Source: Acholeplasmataceae bacterium (lineage in GTDB: Bacteria; Bacillota_I; Bacilli_A; ML615J-28; CAG-313). From it: 51,163 nucleotides of DNA. Position 1 is the first letter of the stretch; every line of letters begins with the position of its first letter. Below the pieces are notes generated by a model. It was not told where the DNA came from, made no database searches, and worked only from the letters and a program-made list of their open reading frames with translations. A program made the position numbers and the translations under genes. Location of the stretch: NCBI GenBank assembly GCA_012838545.1, contig DUPC01000052.1:1-51163 (forward strand), given 5' to 3'. Shown here piece after piece: positions 1-9,700 of the stretch.

Positions 1-50
1 CTAACCCGACCACTCGTGGGGCTATGACATCTAACCTGACCACTTGACTA
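1..50. repeat. Short direct repeats at window edge, possible IS end
   Basis: On the minus strand the 14-base unit AGTGGTC(A/G)GGTTAG occurs twice (plus-strand copies at 1-14 and 31-44), 30 bases apart and differing at one position. Several spaced copies of an AGTGGTC-type repeat are typical of the ends of IS21-family insertion sequences, so an element may lie to the left of the window. No transposase is visible here, so this is inference from the repeat pattern only. Confidence 0.35.
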
Positions 51-109
51 TCAAATACTGCCTTTATGGACTTGTTTCCGCGAAGCGATAATTTAATATT
101 TTCTCTTAA

Positions 110-163
110 TGGGTTTCATGCCCATATGTGCGAAAAGCCTTGATATATAAGGGTTTTCACACA
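110..163 (-). other. Paired hairpins just after rlmD stop
   Basis: Two inverted repeats follow the rlmD stop codon. TGTGCGAAAAGCC (127-139) pairs with GGGTTTTCACACA (151-163) with two mismatches, and ATGGG (110-114) pairs with CCCAT (122-126). There is no run of T after either on the minus strand, so a classical intrinsic terminator is not supported. They may be the 3' end structure of the priA operon mRNA or part of a mobile-element end. Confidence 0.35.
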
Positions 164-164
164 C

Positions 165-1592
165 TCAATCTATCACCCTTGACATCAATACTACGCACTC
201 AACATGGAAAGTTTGAGGAAACATATCAACCGGTTGTACCTCTTCAATGGCAAAACCATGATTTATAAGATACTTTAAGTCTCTGGCAAGGGTTGCAGGA
301 TCACAAGAAACATAAATCAATTTCGATATTTTCATTTCTACAATCGTTTCCAAAAGTTTTATGTCACAGCCTTTTCGGGGCGGATCCACAATTATTGCAT
401 CAGCTTTAATGCCTTCTTGATGCCACAGCCCAATCTGTTTTTCAGCTTCGTTACAAACAAAAGTGACATTGGTGATTTGGTTATGCGAAGCATTTCCTTT
501 GGCATCTTTAATCGCATCTTCTACAACCTCAACACCGTAAACGTGTTTTACATGTGGGGCAACAACTAAACTAATCGTTCCGATTCCACAATAAGCATCA
601 ATTACATTATCATTTTTAGTAAATTTACCGAAATCCAATACTTTGGAGTAAAGCACCTCGGTTTGGACAGGATTGACTTGGAAAAAAGACTTTGGACTAA
701 TGTTGAATTGTATTCGCAACAATTCATCCTCTATCGCTTCTTTTCCAAAAAGTAAAAGGGTTTCTTCGCCTAAAACCTCATTGGTCCTATCCTTATTTAT
801 ATTAAGATAAATGGAGGAAATACGGGGGTGACGTCTAATCAATTTTCCAATCAAACCATTAAGCTTGTCCTTTATATCACTTAAACAAACCAACACAACC
901 ATGATTTCTTTGGTTTTACTACTTTCCCGAATCAATACATGGCGAATTTCTCCTCGGTGTTTTTTTTCGTCATATCCTTTGATTTTGAACTCATTGAAAA
1001 GGTTCTTTATGAACTTAATGATTTCAGTCATTTCTGTTGACTGAATATGGCATTCCTCAAGGGGAATTATTTCATGAGTATTTAAACGGTAAAAACCGCC
1101 AAAGGTTTTAAACCTTCTTTCCCCAAAAGGCACTTGGACTTTGTTGCGATAGTACCAAGGATTTTCCATTCCGATAATTGGTTTTACTTCAACATCGGTT
1201 ATTTTTCCGATTCTTTCGAGGGTACGTTTTACCATTTGGGTCTTAAAGTCGCATTGGGCTTGATAAGATAAATGCATGATGTTGCATCCGCCACAATCCG
1301 GATAATGTTTGCATCTAATCGGGACATGATCTTTTGATTTTTTATCTGGAAATAGTTTTACAAATTTTCCAATAGCATAATCTTTTTTGATTTGGGTCAG
1401 TTCTATCATTCCTTGATCACCAATGGTTGCCAAAGGGACAAAAACCGGGAAATTTTGATACTCAACACCTTTTGAGTTTTTTCCGGATATTTTGGCGACT
1501 CCTTGTCCCGTATGGGTTAAATCCACAAACTTTACTTTAAAATGTTGGCCAACTTCAATTGTGGGTTCAGGCCGATTTGTTTCTCTATTCAT
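165..1592 (-). CDS. rlmD: 23S rRNA (uracil-5-)-methyltransferase, RlmD/RlmCD type
   Basis: A 475-residue SAM-dependent methyltransferase of the TrmA/RumA family, which makes 5-methyluridine in RNA. An N-terminal TRAM RNA-binding domain spans about residues 13-75. The iron-sulfur cluster cysteines are C94, C100 and C103 (CKHYPDCGGC) and C181. The SAM-binding motif DAYCGIGTISL, the DPPRKG motif and the catalytic-cysteine motif VSCDPATL (about residue 430) are all present. Low-GC bacteria usually methylate U747 and U1939 with a single RlmCD enzyme, so target specificity cannot be told from the sequence. It is the last gene of the priA-fmt-pgpA-sdaA-rlmD unit, 4 bases after sdaA. Confidence 0.9.
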   Translation of the reverse strand: MNRETNRPEPTIEVGQHFKVKFVDLTHTGQGVAKISGKNSKGVEYQNFPVFVPLATIGDQGMIELTQIKKDYAIGKFVKLFPDKKSKDHVPIRCKHYPDCGGCNIMHLSYQAQCDFKTQMVKRTLERIGKITDVEVKPIIGMENPWYYRNKVQVPFGERRFKTFGGFYRLNTHEIIPLEECHIQSTEMTEIIKFIKNLFNEFKIKGYDEKKHRGEIRHVLIRESSKTKEIMVVLVCLSDIKDKLNGLIGKLIRRHPRISSIYLNINKDRTNEVLGEETLLLFGKEAIEDELLRIQFNISPKSFFQVNPVQTEVLYSKVLDFGKFTKNDNVIDAYCGIGTISLVVAPHVKHVYGVEVVEDAIKDAKGNASHNQITNVTFVCNEAEKQIGLWHQEGIKADAIIVDPPRKGCDIKLLETIVEMKISKLIYVSCDPATLARDLKYLINHGFAIEEVQPVDMFPQTFHVECVVLMSRVID

Positions 1593-1596
1593 ACCA

Positions 1597-2802
1597 TCAT
1601 TCCTTCGGTGGTTCTTTTGTTCTTTTTACCGTCGCTAATCCTCCTAAAGAAGTTTCGCGATATTTGGCATGCATATCCTTGCCGGTTTCTTTCATAACTT
1701 CAATAACCGAATCAAGGGTAATATGATGTGCTCCGTCAGTCATTAAAGCATATTCGGAAGCATTAATTGCATATTGAGCCGACAAAGCATTACGTTCAAT
1801 GCAAGGGATTTGGACCATTCCGTCGATTGGGTCACAAGTCATTCCCAAGTGGTGTTCCAGAGCAATCTCTGCCGCATACTCAATCACACTATTGTTTCCT
1901 CCTTTGAGGTAAGCAGCGGCGGCTGCAGCCATACTGCAAGCCACTCCAACTTCGCCTTGACAGCCTACTTCCGCTCCGGAAATCGAGGCATTATGTTTTA
2001 CCAAGTTTCCTATTAAACCGGCAATTTTCAAGGCTTTGATTAAACTTTCCCTTGGAGAATGGTGATGATGGTGCATTCCCAACAAAACTGAAGGAAGCAC
2101 CCCGCAAGATCCACAGGTTGGTGCTGTAACTATGATGCCACTGGAAGCATTTTCTTCGGAGGTAGCCAATGAATAAGCATATAAAATAGTTGGAAAACGA
2201 TGGTTTTCCAAATACTTCTCATAAAAGGTCTTTGCTTTTCGTTTTATCTTAAGGCGACCAGGCAAAACCCCTTCAGTTGCAATACCGCGTTTGATGGCAT
2301 CATCCATGGCATTTAACACGGTTTCCAAATAAGCGTTTAAATCAGGAGCTTCAAACCGGTCAACATACTCAACAAGACTTATATGTTCTTGTTTGCAATA
2401 TGCCAATATGTCTTCCATAAAATGGTGGGGAAAAACCGGATTTTTGTAACCTTTCCGTTCTTCCCCTTCTTCTTTTAACTCCCCACCGCCTACACTATAT
2501 ACTTTCCACTCATCGATTAATTCATTGCCCAAATAAGCAAAAAACTTCATGCAGTTGGGGTGATAGCTTGATTCGACCAAAGGCAAAAAGGCGATTTCCG
2601 TATTTTCGCCTAAAACTTCCCTTATTATCTTGTCCGTCATATGGCCTTTTCCCGTTAAGGCGAACGAACCATATAGTTCAACTTTAAAATGAGTGGCTTG
2701 AGGGTTTTTGGCTAAAAATCTTTTACTCGCTTTTTCGGGTCCCATCGTGTGGGAACTGGATGGACCGCGTCCAATTAAATAAATATTTTTAATGCTTTCC
2801 AT
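1597..2802 (-). CDS. sdaA: L-serine dehydratase (ammonia-lyase), single-chain iron-sulfur type
   Basis: Converts L-serine to pyruvate and ammonia. The N-terminal half is the beta domain (GRGPSSSHTMGP near the start) and the C-terminal half the alpha domain, with the cluster-binding cysteine regions TCGSCG, GCQGEVGVACSM and MTCDPIDGMVQIPC. Bacillus splits these domains into two subunits; here they are one chain, as in E. coli SdaA, but at about 401 residues it is shorter than the usual roughly 455. I chose the ATG at 2802, one base after the pgpA stop. A TTG 12 bases further upstream sits only one base from the AGG of the likely ribosome binding site, too close to use. Confidence 0.9.
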   Translation of the reverse strand: MESIKNIYLIGRGPSSSHTMGPEKASKRFLAKNPQATHFKVELYGSFALTGKGHMTDKIIREVLGENTEIAFLPLVESSYHPNCMKFFAYLGNELIDEWKVYSVGGGELKEEGEERKGYKNPVFPHHFMEDILAYCKQEHISLVEYVDRFEAPDLNAYLETVLNAMDDAIKRGIATEGVLPGRLKIKRKAKTFYEKYLENHRFPTILYAYSLATSEENASSGIIVTAPTCGSCGVLPSVLLGMHHHHHSPRESLIKALKIAGLIGNLVKHNASISGAEVGCQGEVGVACSMAAAAAAYLKGGNNSVIEYAAEIALEHHLGMTCDPIDGMVQIPCIERNALSAQYAINASEYALMTDGAHHITLDSVIEVMKETGKDMHAKYRETSLGGLATVKRTKEPPKE

Positions 2803-2803
2803 A

Positions 2804-3361
2804 CTAAATATCAAACCTAATCTTTTCTACATTCGGATCAATCGCAGCTTCGTTTTCGCTTAAGATTTGGGCAACCCTTGTAGAAGCCGCCGCCGCAATC
2901 CCCCCCACGATATCATCCAAAAAGGTGTGACAACGGCCGTTTCCGGTTTTTCCTTCTTGGTTGAGTCTTTCGACAATCCCGTGTTTGTTGACGTCAATAT
3001 CGCCAAAGTTGGTTTGCCCGATGGCACCGTAAAGTCTGGCAATATCAATACCGAAGATTTCATCGACACCAAATACGCCTAAATCATGGCGTATAATGTG
3101 TTGAATCGGTCCTTGAAGTTTCCCTTCTTCTGCAAGCCTGTCAATTTCGGCTCCGAGTTGCAAAAGATGGAAAATATCGCGTAGGGATAATATTTTTTCC
3201 ACGCTTTCCAAACACATTTTTAATTCCACGTTATTATTGTATTTACTTTGTTGTCGGAAGGCAACATCCGCTATCTCTTCGACGGTTACTCCTCTTTCCA
3301 AAAGCGTTTGGACGTTGATGCGAAGCATTTCTTCGCGGGAATAGTATAGTTTAGGTTTCAT
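2804..3361 (-). CDS. pgpA: Phosphatidylglycerophosphatase A family protein (YutG/PgpA)
   Basis: A 185-residue protein of the PgpA family, closest in form to Bacillus YutG. The family dephosphorylates phosphatidylglycerophosphate to phosphatidylglycerol. Recognised blocks are VDEIFGIDIARLYGAIGQTN in the middle and HTFLDDIVGGIAAAASTRVA near the C-terminus, whose acidic residues are typical of the family. There is no long hydrophobic segment, which matches the YutG branch rather than the membrane-bound E. coli PgpA. It lies 13 bases after fmt and one base before sdaA, so it is co-transcribed. The exact substrate is inferred from the family. Confidence 0.8.
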   Translation of the reverse strand: MKPKLYYSREEMLRINVQTLLERGVTVEEIADVAFRQQSKYNNNVELKMCLESVEKILSLRDIFHLLQLGAEIDRLAEEGKLQGPIQHIIRHDLGVFGVDEIFGIDIARLYGAIGQTNFGDIDVNKHGIVERLNQEGKTGNGRCHTFLDDIVGGIAAAASTRVAQILSENEAAIDPNVEKIRFDI

Positions 3362-3374
3362 TTTATTCCTTCCT

Positions 3375-4286
3375 TTATCGAAAATTTTTCAATTTGCCAT
3401 TGATAAAATCCCGCGCGGTTATGACTTTTCCTCCCGGGAGTTGGAGTTCCAAAATATCAATCGCCGAATTATTCCCACAGGAAATGGTAAAGTAATCTTT
3501 GCCTACATGGGTAATTTCCCCGTATTGATTTTTGGGCGTAAGACTGCTAATCCTCATTTTATGGATTTTAATCTTTTGTTCCTTTAATACCAAAAAAGGT
3601 ACCGGTTCAGGCATTAAAGCCCGATAACGGTTATAGACATCCCGTGCTCCTTTGGTTAAATCCAGTTCTTCGTCGCTTGGTGTTAAATTGTAAGCAAAGC
3701 TTACTTCGCTGGGGTTCTGAGGAACGGGTTTAATCTTACCTTCAATTAATAAAGGAATTGTTTCCATAAGTAAATCACGCCCGAGGATGCTGAGTTTAGC
3801 AAAAAGCGTGCCGCTGGTATCAGCGTCATCGACGAAAAGTTCCCTTTGGGCAAGAATATCTCCTGAATCCATCGCTTTTTCCATGTACATGATAGTAATG
3901 CCAGTTACTTTATCGCCATTAATTAACGCATGTTGAATCGGGGAACCGCCACGATATTTGGGGAGCAAAGAGGCGTGAACATTAATAGCCCTATGGCGGG
4001 GAACCTTTAAAATCGCTTCCGGAATAAACTGTCCATAAGCTGCTGTCACAATCAAATCCGGTGCTAAATCTTTAACCAATTGGGTAATTTCTTTTACCTT
4101 TTCCGGTTGCACAACCGGTAAATTGTTTTCTTGGGCAAATACTTTTACCGGCGGAGGGGTTAAAACTCTTTTTCGACCTACCGGTTTATCCGGTTGGGTT
4201 ACTACTAAAACAACTTGATATTTTTGGGATAATGCTTCAAGAATCGGAACACTGAATGGTGGTGTCCCCATAAATACTACTTTCAT
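3375..4286 (-). CDS. fmt: Methionyl-tRNA formyltransferase
   Basis: Adds a formyl group from 10-formyltetrahydrofolate to the initiator Met-tRNA. The 303-residue length is normal. The N-terminal formyltransferase domain has the start MKVVFMGTPPFSVPIL and the active-site blocks NVHASLLPKYRG and MDSGDI, which carry the conserved Asn, His and Asp. The C-terminal third is the tRNA-binding domain. It starts 9 bases after the priA stop with a GAGGTTGAA site before the ATG. The priA-fmt pair is common in low-GC bacteria; the def gene usually found between them is absent here. Confidence 0.96.
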   Translation of the reverse strand: MKVVFMGTPPFSVPILEALSQKYQVVLVVTQPDKPVGRKRVLTPPPVKVFAQENNLPVVQPEKVKEITQLVKDLAPDLIVTAAYGQFIPEAILKVPRHRAINVHASLLPKYRGGSPIQHALINGDKVTGITIMYMEKAMDSGDILAQRELFVDDADTSGTLFAKLSILGRDLLMETIPLLIEGKIKPVPQNPSEVSFAYNLTPSDEELDLTKGARDVYNRYRALMPEPVPFLVLKEQKIKIHKMRISSLTPKNQYGEITHVGKDYFTISCGNNSAIDILELQLPGGKVITARDFINGKLKNFR

Positions 4287-4295
4287 TTCAACCTC

Positions 4296-6623
4296 TTAAA
4301 CTATATATTTTGGATATTTATCAAAAATAATCGTAAACCGTTCATCCTGCCATGTACGGTAAATCCTTTCATACAAAGCTTGCATGGCTTTGCTTTGGTG
4401 TTTGATAATCAATTGCACCGCTTGTTCGCGTTTGTTGTATGATGGACCAATGACTATAATCGGCCCCCGAATCGACTGTTGTATCGTTCGCTTTATTGTA
4501 TGAGCCATTTGAAAGATTTGTTGGAACGGCCCCTTAACCAAAATCCGATTGATTTTATAAATTGGTTCAACCTTTAAAGCTTCCCGTTTCTTTAATTCTT
4601 CGTTAAAGAAGGTTTGATAATCTCCGATGACGGCTTGAACCAAAAACGGCATCGCTTTATCATAGGTTTGAACGATTAGTTCGCTTCCCGGGGAAGTAAG
4701 TTGCAATTTAGCATGTTCCATCATCGTATAAGCTTGATAGTGGGCATCAAAGCGTTGTGCTTTGGCAATTAAATCTATTAAGACTATCGCAACAAGCGTG
4801 ATATTCCGATGATTCAATGAGCGCGAAAATAAGTCCGTGGTAATAATGATATCCACATCCTGATTATGGATTTTATCCATAATTGTTTCGTAATCCTCGT
4901 AAGCGGATCCTTCCAAAAGGGAAATTCGGGCATTAGGCAACACATCCAAAATTGCTTCTTGCATTTTTTCCATTCCTAGACCAACATGACGGATATACTT
5001 GCTGCCGCAGTTAGGGCAACTTTGGGTAAAGACATAGTGTTTATTGCATAATGGACAAATAAGCGTATTTGGGTCCTTATGATAACGCATCGGAAAGGCG
5101 CAACGGTCACAATCAATAGTTTTCCCACATTCGCGACACATGATAAACTGGCTGTAACCTCTGTTATTTAGAATTAACAGGGCGCATTTGTTTGTTGTAA
5201 TATGTGCTTTTAAGGATTGAATTAAGGCGCGGGAAAGCGGTGACTTATGACCCGATAGCAGTTCTTCTTTCATGTCTGCTATTGTTATCGGTAAATCATC
5301 GTAACCGTTTCTTTTTTCCAATAATAAGAACTGTTTAACCAATGCTTCCGCATACATCTCCACGGTCGGAACGATTGAATGGTAAACAATTGGCACTTGC
5401 CAAATATTTGCCCGTTCTCTCATGACTTTGGTTAAAAGAAAACGCGGGCTTTGTTCGTTTCTGTATAACAAACTATCGCTATTCATCATTACAACCAAGC
5501 CAACATTTTGGAAAGGGAACAGAGCGGAAAGCGATGTCGTGACAATTACCGAATAATTGTCTTCAACAATCATCTGGTAATAATCATACATTTCTGCATC
5601 ACTTCTATCGCTGTTTAAACAAGCAACTTCCAGTCCCGTCACTTTGGTTAAAAAGGAACTGATTTGATAACTGGAAAGAATATCCGGGCAGACAACAATC
5701 AGGTTTTTGCCTGCTCGTTGCGTTTTTTCCACCATCAAGGCCAACATTGTGTCTTCCTCTTGGCGATTATGAGGAATCCATAATACTCTTTGCGGTTCGG
5801 AAAAAATCCGATTGACTTTTTCTTCATGATTAAGTCGGTCTTCCGGACTGAGATTGTATAAACGAATTCCTTCAATGGTGCGATTTTTTATTCGGGAGAC
5901 TTGTTTTGTTTTTTCAATTAAATAACCCTCTTTTACCAAACGATTGATGGCGTACCTAGTAACGCCAAAGCGTTCGACAATTTCGTCAATACTTAATGCT
6001 TCTCTTTCTCTATGTAGAAAATTTAACAAATCAATTTCCGCGGGATTTTTAAAATATTCAATATTATCGTGATAATTGTTTTCATTGATTTCAAAAGTCT
6101 TGACGGTTCTAGCGCCACCCATGGCATTGGCATCATAAACCACTTCCAAATTACCTGCTTTGATTTCCCGCATAATGGCGCTTTGATTTGGAAGGATAGA
6201 GGTCCACTTAATCCTAGTGCTTCCGCCAAAAAGGCTGGCAATATTGGCATCTATATCTAATAGGTTTTTGGCAAGCAAGTATTTATGCGTTTTTAAACGC
6301 ATGAAACGTGGAATCATCAAATTAAGGATTCTTACCATTGGCGATAAGGTATCTTTTTTGACGTAATCGGCCAGTTGGAAAAGTTCTGGGGAAATCACAG
6401 GATTTAAATCCAATATATCGACGATTTCTTTTATTTCGCCTTGAAATTGTGATTCTTCGTTCAACTCCCAAACATAACCTAATATTAAACGATTGGAATC
6501 GCCAAATGGAACCTTTACTCTTACGCCAACCTGGGCAAGAGGAATGAGATGTTGGGGAACAATATATTCATATTGATGATCAGTATTGCTGCTGGAAATA
6601 TCAACAAACACCTTAGCGAACAT
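4296..6623 (-). CDS. priA: Primosomal protein N' (PriA) lacking helicase motifs
   Basis: PriA reloads the replicative helicase at collapsed forks. This 775-residue copy keeps the N-terminal DNA-binding domain (MFAKVFVDISSSN onwards), a winged-helix-like segment around 195-240, and all eight zinc cysteines (about 496, 499, 505, 508, 523, 526, 536, 539). The ATPase is ruined. Where GVTGSGKTEVY should stand it reads RVLWIPHNRQEED (about 279-291), the DEEH box is MNSDS (about 380-384), and the QVAGRAGR motif VI has become MEHAKLQLTS. The reading frame is intact, so this is a maintained non-helicase form, as known for actinobacterial PriA. Start: the GTG at 6629 overlaps the AGGAGG site, so the ATG at 6623 is correct. 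First gene of its operon. Confidence 0.9.
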   Translation of the reverse strand: MFAKVFVDISSSNTDHQYEYIVPQHLIPLAQVGVRVKVPFGDSNRLILGYVWELNEESQFQGEIKEIVDILDLNPVISPELFQLADYVKKDTLSPMVRILNLMIPRFMRLKTHKYLLAKNLLDIDANIASLFGGSTRIKWTSILPNQSAIMREIKAGNLEVVYDANAMGGARTVKTFEINENNYHDNIEYFKNPAEIDLLNFLHREREALSIDEIVERFGVTRYAINRLVKEGYLIEKTKQVSRIKNRTIEGIRLYNLSPEDRLNHEEKVNRIFSEPQRVLWIPHNRQEEDTMLALMVEKTQRAGKNLIVVCPDILSSYQISSFLTKVTGLEVACLNSDRSDAEMYDYYQMIVEDNYSVIVTTSLSALFPFQNVGLVVMMNSDSLLYRNEQSPRFLLTKVMRERANIWQVPIVYHSIVPTVEMYAEALVKQFLLLEKRNGYDDLPITIADMKEELLSGHKSPLSRALIQSLKAHITTNKCALLILNNRGYSQFIMCRECGKTIDCDRCAFPMRYHKDPNTLICPLCNKHYVFTQSCPNCGSKYIRHVGLGMEKMQEAILDVLPNARISLLEGSAYEDYETIMDKIHNQDVDIIITTDLFSRSLNHRNITLVAIVLIDLIAKAQRFDAHYQAYTMMEHAKLQLTSPGSELIVQTYDKAMPFLVQAVIGDYQTFFNEELKKREALKVEPIYKINRILVKGPFQQIFQMAHTIKRTIQQSIRGPIIVIGPSYNKREQAVQLIIKHQSKAMQALYERIYRTWQDERFTIIFDKYPKYIV

Positions 6624-6690
6624 AGGCACCTCCTTTTTCCCTAAACTATAGGGGAACTTTTCCCTTAGATATAATAATTATAACACAGGA
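6624..6690 (-). promoter_or_regulatory. Promoter of the priA operon (extended -10)
   Basis: On the minus strand TGTTATAAT gives a perfect -10 (plus 6677-6682) with the TGn extension just upstream. No good -35 is seen at 17-18 bases (TTAGTA or TAGTAA), which is usual when the extension is present. An AGGAGG site (plus 6629-6634) follows, five bases before the priA ATG. Confidence 0.6.
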
Positions 6691-6753
6691 AAAGAAAAAT
6701 TACTAAAATTTTAATTAGATAGTAATATTTTTTGATTTTGATAAATATAAAAC

Positions 6754-6780
6754 AAAAAGCTATCTCACGTAGAGATAGCC
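6754..6780 (-). terminator. Intrinsic terminator after rpoC
   Basis: An 8-base perfect stem GCTATCTC/GAGATAGC (6759-6766 with 6772-6779) and a 5-base loop are followed on the minus strand by TTTTTGTTTTAT. It lies directly after the rpoC stop and ends the rpoBC transcript before the priA promoter. Confidence 0.9.
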
Positions 6781-6786
6781 TTGGTT

Positions 6787-9700
6787 TTACGGTTTAATTT
6801 CATGCATTTCGTCAGTTGTGCTTTCAATGTCAATATTTTCCTTTTCCACTAGCCCCGTTCCTGCCGGAATTAAACCACCAATAATGATATTTTCCTTGAG
6901 ACCGTCAAGAGTGTCAATCTTACCACGAATGGCCGTAGCAGTTAAGACTCTAGTTGTTTCTTGGAAGGATGCAGCAGAGAGGAAGGAATCAGATTTGAGT
7001 GATGCTTGAGTGATGGAAAGCAGAACCGGTTTCAAGACCGGAAGTCGTTTGCCTTGATCAAGCATCTCTTTGATTGCTTGATATGCTTTCGGTTTCGAGA
7101 TTAAAGAACCTGGCAATAGGTCAGTATCTCCTTCGTCCAACACCATAACTTTTTGTAACATTTGATGAATAATGATTTCAATGTGTTTATCCGAGATAAG
7201 AACCCCTTGAGAACGATATACCTTTTGAACCTCTTTCAAAATATAGCGTTCAACATTAGGTACATTGGTTACTCTAAGTAGTTGAAGAACGTGAACAAGT
7301 TCGCTATCAGCGGTGATTAAATCACCGGCTTTGATTTCTTGTCCCACTTTAAGTTCCGGTTTTTTTCCACTGTCGGTTAAGTATTCTTTGCTATTGCCTT
7401 CAATTGGGCTTTCAATGATTACTTGGAAACGATTGTCCGGTTTGGGATTGATTTCCTTAACGCGACCGTTGACTTCCGAAATTAGTTCGGTAAACTTAGG
7501 GTCTTTAGGAGCCAAGAATAAGAGCTTGATTCGAGGGAAACCTTGAACGATATCATCACCTGCAACCCCACCGGAGTGGAATGTTCTCATCGTTAATTGG
7601 GTACCAGGTTCACCGATTGATTGGGCAGCCACAATACCGACAACTTCGCCGCGTTCGACAATCTCACCAGTCGATAAATCGGATCCATAACATTTAACGC
7701 AAACACCGTTGTGAGCGTCACATGTCAAGACAGTTCTGATTTCCACTTGTTTGATTCCGGCATTAACAATCTTTTCCGCAATCTCCTCCGAAATAAATTG
7801 ATTTCGGTCAATAATCAGTTCACGGTTTTTGCCATAAACCGGTTTGGATGTGAAACGACCGACAATACGTTCATACAATTTTTCCACAACCGTACCGTCT
7901 AAAGAAACGAAATCCTCAACCACCATGCCTTTATCGGTATGGCAATCATCGATAGTTACGGTTACGTCTTGGCTTACGTCAACCAACCGACGGGTTAAGT
8001 AACCTGCTTCGGCTGTTTTCAATGCGGTATCGGTTGAACCTTTCCGTCCGCCGTGGGTGGAAATGAAGAATTCCGACATCGACATACCTTCCCGAAAGGA
8101 TGATTTAATTGGAATTTCCATCGGTTCCCCATTAGGTTTAGCCATTAGCCCCCGCATTCCCGCAAGCTGCGTAAAGTTCGAAGCGGAACCACGCGCACCG
8201 GAATCGGCCATCATAAAGATGTCATTGGTTGTAGCGTTTTCGGACATGACCCTCTTGATTGCTTTTTCGATTTCGTTCCGAGCATTGGTCCATTCTTGTA
8301 AAACATTACGCTTACGTTCTTGGTCGGTTGTCAAACCTCTTCTGAACATGGAATTGTAACGTTTAACGTTGTCTTCGGCCTTTTTGATGATTTCTTGTTT
8401 GTCGGCAAGAACATCGACGTCAAAAGCGGAAATGGTAATACCTGCCACCGTCGAATACTTAAAGCCTAAGTCTTTCATTTGGTCTAGAGCCCTCGAGGTT
8501 TCGGCCAATTTTTCTTTCCGGAAGATTTCCGAAATAATTGAACTCAAGAACCGTTTCTTGAATGGTTCGTTTAACGGCATTTTAGCAATGATTTGCTGAA
8601 TGGAGTTACCGTTTTTCAAGTCATGTGGGTCGATAAAAAACTTTAACGGTGTTGCTTTGGTTAAATTTTCTTGTGTTGCTTCGTTGACATATGGGAAAGA
8701 TTTTGGGAATACCGTATTGAAAATAATCTTTCCATATGTGGTTACGATATACATGCGCATGACTTTTTCGGTATGTTCAAGGTTCTTTTCGTAGTTTTCG
8801 TCATTTGGATTCAACCAAGCAAACGGACGTCCAAGCGCTTTAGCAGGTAATACGATTCTCGTTTGTAAGGTAATTTCCTCGTTTTCATAAGCCGTTTCTA
8901 CTTCGGCGATATCCTTAAAAGTTCTTCCTTCTTTGTCGGGAAAAGACCGTTCAATGGTTAAATAGTAGTTTCCGAGAATCATGTCTTGGGATGGGGTAAC
9001 AACCGGTTTACCGTCACGTGGAAGAAGGATATTCTTGCTGGCAAGCATTAAAAGTCTTGCTTCAGCTTGAGCTTCTTCCGATAGCGGTACATGCACGGGC
9101 ATTTGGTCGCCGTCGAAGTCCGCATTAAACGCTGTCGTTACCAATGGGTGAAGCCTAATTGCTTTCCCTTCCACAAGTTTCGGTTCAAAGGCTTGAATCG
9201 ACAATCGGTGAAGCGTTGGCGCACGGTTCAAGAGCACTGGATGTTCGACTACAATTTTTTCCAATGCTTCCATGGCTTCCGGAGCACCGCGTTCGATTAA
9301 TTCCTTAGCTTTTTTGATACCTGATTTAGTATTGGATTCCGGATTGCTGAGTTGTTCTTTTTTGCGCAAATAATTAATGATGAATGGCTTAAAAAGAATT
9401 AAGGCCATTTCGCGCGGAATACCACATTGGTACATCTTAAGGTCTGGTCCGACAACGATAACGCTGCGTCCGGAATAGTCAACCCGTTTACCAAGAAGGT
9501 TCTGACGGAACCGTCCTTGTTTTCCTCTTAGTAAATCCGATAGCGACTTTAATGGGCGGTTTTTGTCAACCACAACTTTCTTGTTGCGTTTGGAGTTATC
9601 AAACAAAGCATCGACTGCTTCTTGAAGCATCCGTTTTTCGTTCTTGACAATTAGTTCCGGTGCCCGTTGCTCGAACTGTTTCTTTAAACGGGTATTACGG

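Noticed and set aside
127-163. Intrinsic terminator after rlmD
   Set aside because: The hairpin has two mismatches and no T run follows on the minus strand.
1774-2016. Plus-strand open frames opposite sdaA, rpoC, rpoB and others
   Set aside because: They lie wholly within strongly recognised minus-strand genes, have no ribosome binding site and no family match that I recognise, so they are frame shadows.
4296-6623. priA as a pseudogene
   Set aside because: The missing helicase motifs suggested decay, but the frame is open for 775 codons, both zinc sites are intact and the ribosome binding site is strong, so a kept non-helicase protein is more likely.
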